This document shows, piece by piece, positions 1 through 7,611 of a DNA stretch of 47,679 nt. A program made the translations under genes and the position numbers. Positions within the stretch are counted from its first letter, which is position 1. Every line of letters begins with the position of its first letter. This stretch comes from Pseudomonadota bacterium (GTDB taxonomy: Bacteria > Pseudomonadota > Alphaproteobacteria > Rhodospirillales > Magnetospirillaceae). The stretch spans positions 1 to 47,679 of the forward strand of contig JAFAAW010000065.1 of NCBI GenBank assembly GCA_023426365.1, given 5' to 3'. The notes under the pieces are model-generated. The model saw only the letters and a list, made by a program, of their open reading frames with translations. It searched no databases and was not told where the DNA came from.

Positions 1-188
1 CGCCGGCACGCCCGCTGACGCCCGCGGACATCGCCGGGCGGCCACCGATCCCGGCCCAGCCCGCGCGCGAGGCCCCGCCCCCGCCGGCCCCGGTGCCGGC
101 CCAGCCTGGCAATGGCGGCAACGGCGCCTATCCCACCGACGGCTTCACCCTGCCGCAGGGCAGCTGGGGCGATCATTTCCAGGAATAG
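1..188 (+). CDS. C-terminal end of an unrecognised Pro/Ala-rich protein (5' truncated)
   Basis: An open frame runs from the window edge to a TAG at 186-188. The translated tail is rich in Pro, Ala and Gly (a stretch of alternating P, A and V) and ends in GSWGDHFQE. Low-complexity tails like this occur on many envelope or secreted proteins, but I do not recognise the family and cannot assign a function. The start lies outside the window. The reading frame is supported by high GC at third positions and by the terminator that follows 70 bases downstream. It is convergent with sdhB. Confidence 0.5.
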   Translation, partial: PARPLTPADIAGRPPIPAQPAREAPPPPAPVPAQPGNGGNGAYPTDGFTLPQGSWGDHFQE

Positions 189-256
189 GGACGGCCGCCG
201 GTGAAGCGGCCGCCCCGCCACGGGACGCACCCCGAGAAGAAACGGATATGGATAAG

Positions 257-292
257 AAAAAGGCCCGCCGGGAAACCCGGCGGGCCTTTCTT
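257..292. terminator. Bidirectional intrinsic terminator between the partial gene and sdhB
   Basis: A perfect 11-bp GC-rich stem (262-272 with 276-286, loop AAA) has an A-run on its left (257-261) and TTTCTT on its right (287-292). It can therefore act as a Rho-independent terminator on either strand. It lies between two convergent genes and probably ends both the upstream (+) gene and the sdhCDAB transcript on the (-) strand. Confidence 0.85.
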
Positions 293-312
293 GTTGCCGT
301 GAAGGCCGGAGC

Positions 313-1095
313 TTAGCCCCGGCGCTCCAGCAGCTTTTCCTTGATGCTGCCAATCGCCTTGGCCGGATTGAGGCCCTTCGGGCACGTCCGGGTGCAGTTC
401 ATGATGGTGTGGCAGCGATAGAGCTTGAACGGGTCCTCGAGAGCATCAAGACGCTCGCCGGTGAACTCGTCGCGCGAGTCGTGGATCCAGCGCGCCGCCT
501 GCAACAGCACGGCCGGGCCCAGGTAGCGCTCGCCGTTCCACCAGTAGCTGGGGCACGAGGTCTGACAGCAGAAGCACAGGATGCACTCCCACAGGCCGTC
601 GAGCTTCTCGCGGTCTTCCGGCGATTGCAGGCGCTCGCCGTCCGGCGGGGTCGGCGACTGGGTCTGCATCCACGGCTTGACCGAGGCCAACTGGGCATAG
701 GGCACGGTGAGGTCGGGGATCAGGTCCTTGACCACCGGCATATGCGGCAGCGGGTAGATGGCGGCGTCACCCTTGATGTCCTCGATGGGCTTGAGGCAGG
801 CAAGGGTGTTGGTGCCGTCGATGTTCATGGCGCACGAGCCGCAGATGCCTTCGCGGCACGAGCGGCGGAAGGTCAAGGTCGAGTCAATCTCGTTCTTGAT
901 CTTCAGGAGCGCGTCCAGAACCATCGGGCCGCAGGCGTCGAGGTCGATCTCGTACGAGTCCAGGCGCGGGTTGGAACCCGAATCCGGATCGTAGCGGTAG
1001 ATCTTGAACACCTTGACGTTCTTGGCGCCGGGGGCGGCCTTGTGGGCCTTGCCGGGCTGAACGCGGGAATTGGCGGGCAGGGCGAATTCGACCAT
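313..1095 (-). CDS. sdhB: Succinate dehydrogenase iron-sulfur subunit
   Basis: 260-residue Fe-S subunit of complex II, which passes electrons from the SdhA flavin to the quinone site at the cytoplasmic face of the inner membrane. The N-terminal plant-type ferredoxin domain carries the [2Fe-2S] cysteines at about 80, 85, 88 and 100 (CREGICGSC motif). The C-terminal domain carries the cysteines for the [4Fe-4S] and [3Fe-4S] clusters (CILCFCCQTSCP around 171-182; C228, C234 and CP at 238). Length and motif spacing are normal for the family. It is the last gene of sdhCDAB, 21 bases after sdhA, with an AGGAGAGAG ribosome-binding site. The terminator at 257-292 lies just downstream. Confidence 0.97.
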   Translation of the reverse strand: MVEFALPANSRVQPGKAHKAAPGAKNVKVFKIYRYDPDSGSNPRLDSYEIDLDACGPMVLDALLKIKNEIDSTLTFRRSCREGICGSCAMNIDGTNTLACLKPIEDIKGDAAIYPLPHMPVVKDLIPDLTVPYAQLASVKPWMQTQSPTPPDGERLQSPEDREKLDGLWECILCFCCQTSCPSYWWNGERYLGPAVLLQAARWIHDSRDEFTGERLDALEDPFKLYRCHTIMNCTRTCPKGLNPAKAIGSIKEKLLERRG

Positions 1096-1116
1096 GTCTC
1101 TCTCTCCTTCCCGGCC

Positions 1117-2898
1117 TTAGTACACGCGCTTTTGCGGCTTGATGTACTCGACCTCGTCGGTCAGCGTGTAGGTGTGCACCGGACGATAATCCAGCGTCAC
1201 CTTGCCGTCCTTGACGGTGGCCAGGGTGTGCTTCTGCCAGTTCACGTCGTCACGCTCGGGGAAATCCTCATGGGCGTGGGCGCCGCGCGACTCGTGACGA
1301 GCCTCGGCCGAAACGATGGTGGCGAGCGCGCAATCCATCAGGTTCTCCAGCTCGAGCGCCTCGACCAGATCCGAGTTCCACACGGTGGAACGGTCGTTGA
1401 TCTTGATCTGGGGCAGGGTCGAGGCGACCTGGCTGAGCTTCTCGACGCCCTCGGCCAGCGACTTGGAGGTGCGGAACACCGCCGCGTCGTTCTGCATGGT
1501 CTTCTGCATGGCCAGGCGGATTTCGCTGGTGTGCAGCGAGCCGCTGGCGTTGCGCAGACGGTCGAAGCGGGCGACGGCGTTGTCGCCGGCATCCTTGGGC
1601 AGCGGCTTGTGGGCGGTGCCGGGCTTCAGCGTCTCCTGGCAGCGGAGCGCCGCGGCGCGGCCGAACACCACGATGTCCAGGAGCGAGTTAGTGCCCAGGC
1701 GGTTGGCGCCGTGGACCGACACGCAGGCGGCCTCGCCGATGGCCATCAGGCCCTCGACGGTGGCGTCGGGGTTGTCGGCGGTCGGACGCAGCACTTCGCC
1801 GTACACATTGGTCGGGATACCGCCCATGTTGTAGTGCACGGTCGGCAGCACCGGGATCGGCTCCTTGGTCACGTCCACGCCGGCGAAGATCTTCGCCGTC
1901 TCGGAAATGCCCGGCAGACGCAGCTCCAGGGTCTCGGCGCCCAGATGCTCCAGGTGCAGGTAGATGTGGTCGTTTTCCTTGCCGACGCCACGGCCCTCGC
2001 GGATTTCCATGGTCATGGCGCGCGACACGACGTCACGCGAGGCCAGGTCCTTGGCGGTGGGCGCGTAACGCTCCATGAAGCGCTCGCCGGCCGAGTTGGT
2101 GACGTAGCCACCCTCGCCGCGGGCACCCTCGGTGATCAGGCAGCCCGAACCGTAGATGCCGGTCGGGTGGAACTGCACGAACTCCATGTCCTGCAGCGGC
2201 AGGCCGGCGCGGGCGACCATGCCGTGGCCGTCGCCGGTGCAGGTGTGCGCCGAGGTGCACGAGAAGTAGGCGCGGCCGTAACCGCCCGAAGCCAGCACCA
2301 CCTTGTGGGCGCGGAAACGGTGCAGGGTGCCGTCGTCCAGATTCCAGGCCATGACGCCGCGGCAGGCGCCGTCTTCCATGATCAGGTCAAGCGCGAAGTA
2401 CTCGACGAAGAACTCGCACGAGTGCTTGAGCGACTGCTGATAGAGGGTGTGCAGGATGGCGTGGCCGGTACGGTCGGCGGCGGCGCAGGCGCGCTGCACC
2501 GGGGCCTCGCCGAAATTGCGCATGTGGCCGCCGAACGGGCGCTGGTAGATCTTGCCTTCCGGCGTGCGCGAGAACGGCACGCCGAAATGCTCCAGCTCGT
2601 ACACCGCCGGCACGGCCTCGCGGCACATGTATTCGATGGCGTCCTGGTCACCCAGCCAGTCCGACCCCTTCACGGTGTCGTACATGTGCCACTTCCAATT
2701 GTCCTCGGCCATGTTGCCGAGCGACGCGCCGATGCCGCCCTGGGCGGCCACGGTGTGGGAGCGGGTGGGGAACACCTTGGTGATGCACGCGGTCTTGAAG
2801 CCGGCAACGCCCATGCCCATGGTCGCGCGCAGGCCGGCGCCGCCGGCGCCGACGACCACCACGTCGTAGGTGTGGTCAACGATCTTGTAGGAGGCCAT
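1117..2898 (-). CDS. sdhA: Succinate dehydrogenase flavoprotein subunit
   Basis: 593-residue catalytic subunit of complex II, oxidising succinate to fumarate with covalently bound FAD. Visible features: the N-terminal dinucleotide-binding motif VVVVGAGGAG (about 13-22); TRSHTVAAQGG with the His that carries FAD (about H48); QFHPTG (about 242-247); the substrate-site segment TEGARGEGG (about 256-264) and the following SRDVVSRAM with a conserved Arg. Length matches the family. It starts 5 bases after the sdhD stop, with GGAG upstream of ATG, so it is translated within the sdhCDAB operon. Confidence 0.98.
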   Translation of the reverse strand: MASYKIVDHTYDVVVVGAGGAGLRATMGMGVAGFKTACITKVFPTRSHTVAAQGGIGASLGNMAEDNWKWHMYDTVKGSDWLGDQDAIEYMCREAVPAVYELEHFGVPFSRTPEGKIYQRPFGGHMRNFGEAPVQRACAAADRTGHAILHTLYQQSLKHSCEFFVEYFALDLIMEDGACRGVMAWNLDDGTLHRFRAHKVVLASGGYGRAYFSCTSAHTCTGDGHGMVARAGLPLQDMEFVQFHPTGIYGSGCLITEGARGEGGYVTNSAGERFMERYAPTAKDLASRDVVSRAMTMEIREGRGVGKENDHIYLHLEHLGAETLELRLPGISETAKIFAGVDVTKEPIPVLPTVHYNMGGIPTNVYGEVLRPTADNPDATVEGLMAIGEAACVSVHGANRLGTNSLLDIVVFGRAAALRCQETLKPGTAHKPLPKDAGDNAVARFDRLRNASGSLHTSEIRLAMQKTMQNDAAVFRTSKSLAEGVEKLSQVASTLPQIKINDRSTVWNSDLVEALELENLMDCALATIVSAEARHESRGAHAHEDFPERDDVNWQKHTLATVKDGKVTLDYRPVHTYTLTDEVEYIKPQKRVY

Positions 2899-2903
2899 AG
2901 TCG

Positions 2904-3284
2904 TCAGACTCCGACAGCGACTTTGAGAACCGACACCGTCATGAAGACGGCGAGGAAGGCGGCCACCAGCTTGGTGGCGACCAGGGTGCCGAACTTGACG
3001 CCTTCGCCGTGGACGTAGTCCTCGACCACCATCTGAATGCCCAACTGGGCGTGATGGATGACCAGCAGGATGGTCAGCACGAACATGGAGGCGTTGAACG
3101 GACCCGACAGCCAGCCCTTGAAGGTGGCGTAGTCGGCGCCGGCCAGGCCGATGACCGAAATGACGAACCAGAGCGACAGCGGGATCAGGCCGATGGCGGT
3201 CACCAGGGTGCCCCAGTGATGGCCGACGCCTTCCTTGGCCGAGCCGAGGCCGCGGGCGCGGCCGATGGGATTACGCAGGGTCAT
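2904..3284 (-). CDS. sdhD: Succinate dehydrogenase membrane anchor subunit
   Basis: 126-residue integral membrane anchor of complex II, contributing to haem b and quinone binding. Three hydrophobic helices lie at about 26-48, 63-85 and 101-124. The second contains HHAQLGIQMVVEDYVH, with the His expected as a haem ligand followed by the typical DY-H end. The start ATG at 3284 was chosen because it follows a GGGAG ribosome-binding site and lies 11 bases after the sdhC stop. The open frame extends further upstream, but that part overlaps sdhC and has no family similarity. Together with SdhC it anchors SdhA and SdhB to the inner membrane. Confidence 0.93.
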   Translation of the reverse strand: MTLRNPIGRARGLGSAKEGVGHHWGTLVTAIGLIPLSLWFVISVIGLAGADYATFKGWLSGPFNASMFVLTILLVIHHAQLGIQMVVEDYVHGEGVKFGTLVATKLVAAFLAVFMTVSVLKVAVGV

Positions 3285-3295
3285 GTCAGTCTCCC

Positions 3296-3676
3296 TCAGA
3301 CCAGGGCCGCGATCCAGGCGACGAGCGTCAGCACGACGGTGGCGGCCAGCGCCACCTTGGCCGAGGCGTAAGCCTGCGGCAGCTCGAAGCCCCAGCCGGA
3401 ATCCCACAACAGGTGGCGGATGCCGTGGCCGAGATGGAAGAACAGGGCGACGCTCCAGCCGAACAGCAGGAGGTAGCCGATGGGCGAGCCGAAGAAGCTC
3501 TGGACGGCAGCGAACGCCGCCGGGCCGGAGGCGGCGGCACCCAGCCACGCAGCAAGCGCGACCAGACCGACCACCAGGCCGACGCCGGTGATGCGGTGGG
3601 TGATGGACATCAGCGCCAGCAGAGGCAGCCGATAGATCTGCAGGTGTGGGGAAAGCGGCCGGTTGCGCGTGGTCAT
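3296..3676 (-). CDS. sdhC: Succinate dehydrogenase cytochrome b556 subunit
   Basis: 126-residue membrane subunit of complex II and first gene of the sdh operon. The N-terminal signature RPLSPHLQIYRLPLLALMSI, followed by THRITGV, is diagnostic of the SdhC family. HLGHGIRHLLWD (about 81-92) carries the haem-ligand His. Three transmembrane helices are visible (about 21-46, 66-90, 108-126). The ATG at 3676 begins exactly at the family N-terminus; the upstream extension of the open frame runs through the promoter and is not coding. A candidate sigma-70 promoter lies about 60-90 bases upstream (3738-3766). Confidence 0.95.
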   Translation of the reverse strand: MTTRNRPLSPHLQIYRLPLLALMSITHRITGVGLVVGLVALAAWLGAAASGPAAFAAVQSFFGSPIGYLLLFGWSVALFFHLGHGIRHLLWDSGWGFELPQAYASAKVALAATVVLTLVAWIAALV

Positions 3677-3737
3677 GGCAATAAGCCCCCGAATCGGTCG
3701 TGACGGGCCAAAGGCCCAAATGCGGCAATGGGGCAAG

Positions 3738-3766
3738 TGTTTAGCCGTTGGGTGGGTCCGAGTCAA
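3738..3766 (-). promoter_or_regulatory. Candidate sigma-70 promoter of sdhCDAB
   Basis: On the (-) strand, TTGACT (3766-3761) and TAAACA (3743-3738) are separated by exactly 17 bases, within the 238-base gap upstream of sdhC. The -35 matches the consensus at five of six positions; the -10 is weak, as is common in alphaproteobacteria. Predicted initiation is near 3731, giving a leader of about 55 bases. The rest of the gap (3767-3914) shows no convincing U-tailed terminator after the binding-protein gene upstream. Confidence 0.5.
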
Positions 3767-3914
3767 CGAGGCGATGCCACACTTTCTGGCAGGTTTGGGC
3801 AACACCAGCCCACCCGAACGGGCGGCACGATGCCGCCGGCCGGCGCCAGGGGCGCGGAAACCCTGACTTTTCCTTAATGTTGTATCGGGAAACTTTTTTA
3901 GCGGCCGCGCCGCC

Positions 3915-4700
3915 CTACTTCCAATCGCTGACGCCGTAGCGGTCGAGAATCTGCTGCAGGCGGCCCGAGGCGCGCATTTCCGCGATCCCCCGGTCCAGCA
4001 GGGCGGCGTATTCCCGCGACTTGGGATTGCCCGGAGAGAACGCGATATAGGTCTGGCTGGCATCGACCGAGCCGACGAACCGCACCTTGTCGGCCAGTCC
4101 CATCTGCTTGGCCTTGTAGGCCAGCACGGGGCCGGCATCCACGGTGGCGTCGATGCGCCCGGCGACCAGCTTTTTCAGGTTCATGGCCAGCGCCTGGTCG
4201 CCGCCGACGAAATCCACCTTCAGCTGATCGCGCGGATGGGCCTCCACATGCTCGCCCACCTCGCCCTCGTAGGAATAGCCGCGGATGGCGCCCAGCTTGA
4301 TGCCCTGGAGCGAGGCCGGCCCCTGATAGCGCCACGGACTGTCGTGGCGCACCGCGAAGGTATTGTCCGCCACCGCGATGGTTTCCTCGGGATAGACCAG
4401 ATCGGGCGCCTCGAGCCGGGCGGCGCCGATCACCGCGTCGATGGTGCTCTTGGTGCATTCGTCCAGGGCGCGCGCCCAGGCCATGTTCTTGTAATCCAGG
4501 GTATGGCCGGCCTTGGCGAAGATCTCGCGCGCGATCTCGATGCCATAGCCGGGCATGTCCGAATCCTCGGCGCAGTTGTAGGGGCACCATTCGTCGGCAC
4601 GCAGGGTGATGACGTCGGCGCGGGCGGCGGGCGCGGCGGCCATCAGCGCCAGGGCGGCCAGCACCACGCGCAGACGGCAGGAGGCGTTGCGGGCGGCCAT
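3915..4700 (-). CDS. Periplasmic amino-acid-type solute-binding protein (SBP_bac_3 family), stand-alone
   Basis: 261-residue protein with a signal peptide of about 28 residues (hydrophobic LRVVLAALALMAAAP, then ARAD), followed by a type II periplasmic binding fold: WCPYNC near the mature N-terminus, PGYGIEIAREIF (about 50-61), GRIDATVDAGP near 190-200 and YGVSDWK at the end. This is the family of polar amino-acid binding proteins and related sensors. No permease or ATPase gene is adjacent. Instead its start overlaps the end of the chemoreceptor gene. ATG at 4700 was chosen because it gives the best signal peptide; a GTG at 4709 overlapping the receptor stop (GTGA) is an alternative. The ligand cannot be read from sequence. 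Confidence 0.85.
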   Translation of the reverse strand: MAARNASCRLRVVLAALALMAAAPAARADVITLRADEWCPYNCAEDSDMPGYGIEIAREIFAKAGHTLDYKNMAWARALDECTKSTIDAVIGAARLEAPDLVYPEETIAVADNTFAVRHDSPWRYQGPASLQGIKLGAIRGYSYEGEVGEHVEAHPRDQLKVDFVGGDQALAMNLKKLVAGRIDATVDAGPVLAYKAKQMGLADKVRFVGSVDASQTYIAFSPGNPKSREYAALLDRGIAEMRASGRLQQILDRYGVSDWK

Positions 4701-4705
4701 GGCGG

Positions 4706-6277
4706 TCACGCCCGTTCCAGCTTGGCGAAAAAGTCGTCGACCGCCGAGCGCAAGGCCCCCGCCTCGCTCAGCAATTCGGCGGCGCTGCCGTACAATTGGG
4801 CGGCCAGATCGCCGGTCACCTGGGCCTCGCCGGCGACGCCGCCGATATGCTGGGCGACCTCGGCATTGCCCTGGGCGGCGTGGCGGGCGTTGACGCTGAT
4901 GTCGCCGGTGGCCTGGCGCTGCTCCTCGGTGGCGGTGACCACGCCCTGCACGGCGCCGCTGATGCGCTCGATGCACGACTTCACCGTCTGGATGGCGGCG
5001 ATGGCGTTGTCGGTGGTGGTGCGGATGTCGGCCACCTGCTGGGCGATCTCCTCGGTGGCGCGGCTGGTCTGGTTGGCCAGGCTTTTCACCTCGGCCGCCA
5101 CCACGGCGAAGCCCTTGCCGGCCTCGCCGGCGCGCGCCGCCTCGATGGTGGCGTTCAGCGCCAGCAGATTGGTCTGGCTGGCGATGTCGTTGATCAGGCT
5201 GACCACGTCGCCGATGCGGCCCGCCGCCTGGGACAGGCCGGCGATGGTGCTGTCGGCGGCGCCGACCATGGACACCGCCTCGTCGGTGACGCGGGTGGTC
5301 TCGCCCATGCGTCCGGCAATGGCGCGCACCGACTGGTCCAGTTGCTCCACCGCCGAGGCCACCGCCTGGACGTTGGCCACCGATTCCTCGACCACCGCCG
5401 ACACCTGGGTGGTCTTGGTCTCGGTCTCCGTCGCGCTGGTCTTGAGCTGGTCCGAGGTGGTGTGCACCGCGTCCACCGTGCGCGACACCGCATCCATCAG
5501 GCGGCTGACCATGCCGTTGAACTCGGCGGTGATGCGCTGCTGCTGCTCCATGCGTTCGGCGTTGCGGGCCAACGCCTGCTGCTCGGCCTCCGCGTGCTGC
5601 TCGTTGGCGACCATGTGGTCGCGAAAAACCGCCAGCGCGCGGGCGATGTCGCCGATCTCGTCGTCGCGGCCGGTATGGCCGATGCTGACCGCCGTGTCGC
5701 CTTCCGCCAGCCGGCGGATGTCGCCGGTGATCCCGGCCAAGGGCTGCGAGATGCGGCGGAAGGCCAGCATCACCGCACCCGTCACCGCCGCCAGCAGCAG
5801 CACCAGCGATACCGCGCCGTCCACCAGCTGGGTCCGCACCACCGCATCGACCGCGCTGCGGGAATAGGCGACGTCCAGGGTCCCCACCTCGGTGTCGCCG
5901 CGGCCGTCGTTGTAGGACACCTTGCGGGTGACGCGGATGAGCTTGGCGTCGTCCGCCGGCATTTCGCCCACGGCCGCCACGGTGGCGCCGTCGGCGTCGG
6001 TCACCCTGGCGGCCACGAAGGCGTCGTCGCCGCGAAAGGCATCGACCGCCGCCGCCACCTGGGTGTCGTTGAAATCGTAGAGCGGGCGGCTGATGGACAG
6101 CGACTGGACCCCCACCAGCATGTCCACCCGGCGGTTCAGGTCGGCTTCGGCCCGGCTGTGTCCGCGCCACAGGCCGATGCCGGTGCCCACGGTGACGATG
6201 GTCGCGATCGTCGCCAGAATGACGACCAGCACGCGCACCGAAAGACTGGTGCGGCGCGCACCTGCGATCTGCCCCAT
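4706..6277 (-). CDS. Methyl-accepting chemotaxis protein
   Basis: 523-residue inner-membrane chemoreceptor. TM1 at about 12-36 and TM2 at about 151-174 enclose a periplasmic sensor of about 110 residues (LSISRPLYDFNDTQV near 60-74, loosely like CHASE8-type sensors). A HAMP domain follows (about 175-227), then the cytoplasmic signalling coiled coil with the conserved hairpin INDIASQTNLLALNATIEAA and EAGKGFAVVAAEVKSLA. No CheR/CheB-tethering pentapeptide is seen at the C-terminus (KLERA). The start at 6277 follows GGGGAGCGACAG; the open frame extends upstream without family similarity. A TTGACA promoter candidate precedes it. The stop overlaps a possible start of the binding-protein gene, so both are probably one transcript. 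Confidence 0.93.
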   Translation of the reverse strand: MGQIAGARRTSLSVRVLVVILATIATIVTVGTGIGLWRGHSRAEADLNRRVDMLVGVQSLSISRPLYDFNDTQVAAAVDAFRGDDAFVAARVTDADGATVAAVGEMPADDAKLIRVTRKVSYNDGRGDTEVGTLDVAYSRSAVDAVVRTQLVDGAVSLVLLLAAVTGAVMLAFRRISQPLAGITGDIRRLAEGDTAVSIGHTGRDDEIGDIARALAVFRDHMVANEQHAEAEQQALARNAERMEQQQRITAEFNGMVSRLMDAVSRTVDAVHTTSDQLKTSATETETKTTQVSAVVEESVANVQAVASAVEQLDQSVRAIAGRMGETTRVTDEAVSMVGAADSTIAGLSQAAGRIGDVVSLINDIASQTNLLALNATIEAARAGEAGKGFAVVAAEVKSLANQTSRATEEIAQQVADIRTTTDNAIAAIQTVKSCIERISGAVQGVVTATEEQRQATGDISVNARHAAQGNAEVAQHIGGVAGEAQVTGDLAAQLYGSAAELLSEAGALRSAVDDFFAKLERA

Positions 6278-6311
6278 CTGTCGCTCCCCAAAGCTCTTGG
6301 ATCTTTGGCAG

Positions 6312-6342
6312 TTACAAGCAACAGATGACGGAACCATGTCAA
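6312..6342 (-). promoter_or_regulatory. Candidate promoter of the chemoreceptor/binding-protein pair
   Basis: A perfect TTGACA lies at 6342-6337 on the (-) strand. The best -10 candidates are TTGTAA (19-base spacer) or CTTGTA (18-base spacer) at 6318-6312, both suboptimal. The predicted leader is about 30 bases, ending in a strong GGGGAG ribosome-binding site. Elsewhere in this 218-base gap (6278-6495) there is a small palindrome around AGGGGAAACCCCT and a GC-rich stem near 6446-6473 after the downstream (-) gene; the stem has no T-run. Confidence 0.4.
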
Positions 6343-6495
6343 GCCGCTGGTTGAGAAGCGCACAGCCGGCGGCGCACATTAGGGGAAACCCCTTATCGAC
6401 CGATCAGCGGCCGCATGCGCGCCGAAATCACCGGTTTTCCACGGATTGGCCCGCCACCGGCCCAGCGGCGGCGGGCTTCATCCACGCTGTGCGTA

Positions 6496-7554
6496 TCAGC
6501 CCCGGCGCGGGACCAGCACGGTGTAGTCGAAGTCCAGCACCACCGACGGCTCGTATTCCTTGCCGTCGTCCTTCTTGAACGGGAAGCCGGCCGCCGGCTG
6601 GTTCTTGAGCGCCACCAGACGCAGGCGCAGCGCGCCGATGTCCGCGCGGCCGGGCAGCTCGATCTTTTCCAGCACTTCCGACCACGCATAGATGGTGTCG
6701 CCGGCAAAGGTCGGATTGACGTGACGGCCGCCATTGATGGCCGCCAGCTTGAAGGCGTTGCCCAGGCCATTGAACGACAGCGCGCGGGCCATGCTGATAA
6801 TGTGGCCGCCATAGATCAGGCGGCGGCCGAAGCGGCCCTGGCCCTCGGTGTGCTGGTTGAAATGCACCTTGGCGGTGTTCTGCCACAGGCGGGTCGCCAT
6901 CATGTGCTCGGCTTCCTCGATGGTCATGCCGTCCACATGGTCGATCTTCTCGCCCACCGCATAGTCGTCCCACAGGTGCGGGCTGCCGGCCAGCACGGTG
7001 TCGTAGCCGGCCCCCTTGAGTCCGGCCGGCACCACCAGATCGGCGGCGGCGACCGAGCCGGGCAACTCGGGCACACGCTCCTCGGCGATGACGGCGCTTT
7101 CGTCGCGCTTCTTCACCATCACCCAGCGGACGTAATCCACCACCATCTCGCCGCGCTGGTTGCTGCCCACCGAGCGGACATAGACCACGCCGGTCTTCTT
7201 GTTGGAATTCTCCTTCAAGCCGATCACCGTGGACACGGTGGTGATGGTGTCGCCCGCATAGACCGGCACGCCGAAGCGGCCGCCGGCATAGCCCAGATTG
7301 GCAACGGCATTGAGCGACACGTCGGGCACGGTCTTGCCGAACACCACGTGGAAGGCGGCCAGATCGTCCAGCGGCGCCTCTGCCAGGCCGAGCGCGCGGG
7401 CGAATTCCGCCGAGGAATTGAAGGCGAAGCGCGAGCCGTAAAGCGCGGTGTAAAGCGCCACGTCGCCCGTGGTCACCGTGCGCGGGGTGGCGTGGCGGAT
7501 TTCCTGGCCGAGGCGGAAATCCTCGAAGAAGTTGCCGGAATTGGTCTTGGTCAT
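6496..7554 (-). CDS. mch: Mesaconyl-CoA hydratase (beta-methylmalyl-CoA dehydratase), MaoC family
   Basis: 352 residues with two hot-dog/MaoC-like halves, beginning at DFRLGQEIRHATPRTVTTGD and DDYAVGEKIDHVDGMTIEEA, which is the size and layout of the mesaconyl-CoA hydratases of the ethylmalonyl-CoA pathway. The enzyme interconverts mesaconyl-C1-CoA and beta-methylmalyl-CoA during acetyl-CoA assimilation without the glyoxylate shunt. Conserved segments include YAGDTITTVSTVIGLKENSN and the second-half HFNQHTEGQGRFGRRLIYGG. The gene lies 57 bases downstream of a CitE/malyl-CoA-type gene on the same strand, which supports the assignment. The ATG at 7554 is the only good start. A CCCTCCCC-type palindrome lies in the gap just upstream. 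Confidence 0.85.
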   Translation of the reverse strand: MTKTNSGNFFEDFRLGQEIRHATPRTVTTGDVALYTALYGSRFAFNSSAEFARALGLAEAPLDDLAAFHVVFGKTVPDVSLNAVANLGYAGGRFGVPVYAGDTITTVSTVIGLKENSNKKTGVVYVRSVGSNQRGEMVVDYVRWVMVKKRDESAVIAEERVPELPGSVAAADLVVPAGLKGAGYDTVLAGSPHLWDDYAVGEKIDHVDGMTIEEAEHMMATRLWQNTAKVHFNQHTEGQGRFGRRLIYGGHIISMARALSFNGLGNAFKLAAINGGRHVNPTFAGDTIYAWSEVLEKIELPGRADIGALRLRLVALKNQPAAGFPFKKDDGKEYEPSVVLDFDYTVLVPRRG

Positions 7555-7568
7555 GGTCAGTCCTCGTG

Positions 7569-7610
7569 CCCCTCCCCTGGCGCGGCCGGGGGAGGGTTGG
7601 GGTGGGGGCT
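7569..7610. repeat. Small GC-rich palindromic intergenic element (CCCTCCCC type)
   Basis: CCCTCCCC (7570-7577) and GGGGAGGG (7589-7596) form an 8-bp stem with an 11-base loop, followed by a G-rich tail up to 7610. It fills most of the 57-base gap between the CitE-like and mesaconyl-CoA hydratase genes. Similar palindromes, whose spurious translation gives PNPPPAAPGEG-like peptides, are a familiar class of short interspersed repeats in GC-rich alphaproteobacteria; that family link is from memory. On the transcript it would form a hairpin just upstream of the hydratase ribosome-binding site. Confidence 0.6.
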
Positions 7611-7611
7611 T

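Noticed and set aside
409..3018. Very long (+) strand open frame opposite sdhB/sdhA (869 codons)
   Set aside because: It is a shadow of the sdh genes caused by very high third-position GC; its translation is His/Arg/Gly/Val-biased with no domain.
4701..6170. Apparent fusion of the binding protein with a long N-terminal region
   Set aside because: The extension is an alternate frame of the chemoreceptor gene; the binding protein's signal peptide begins at 4700.
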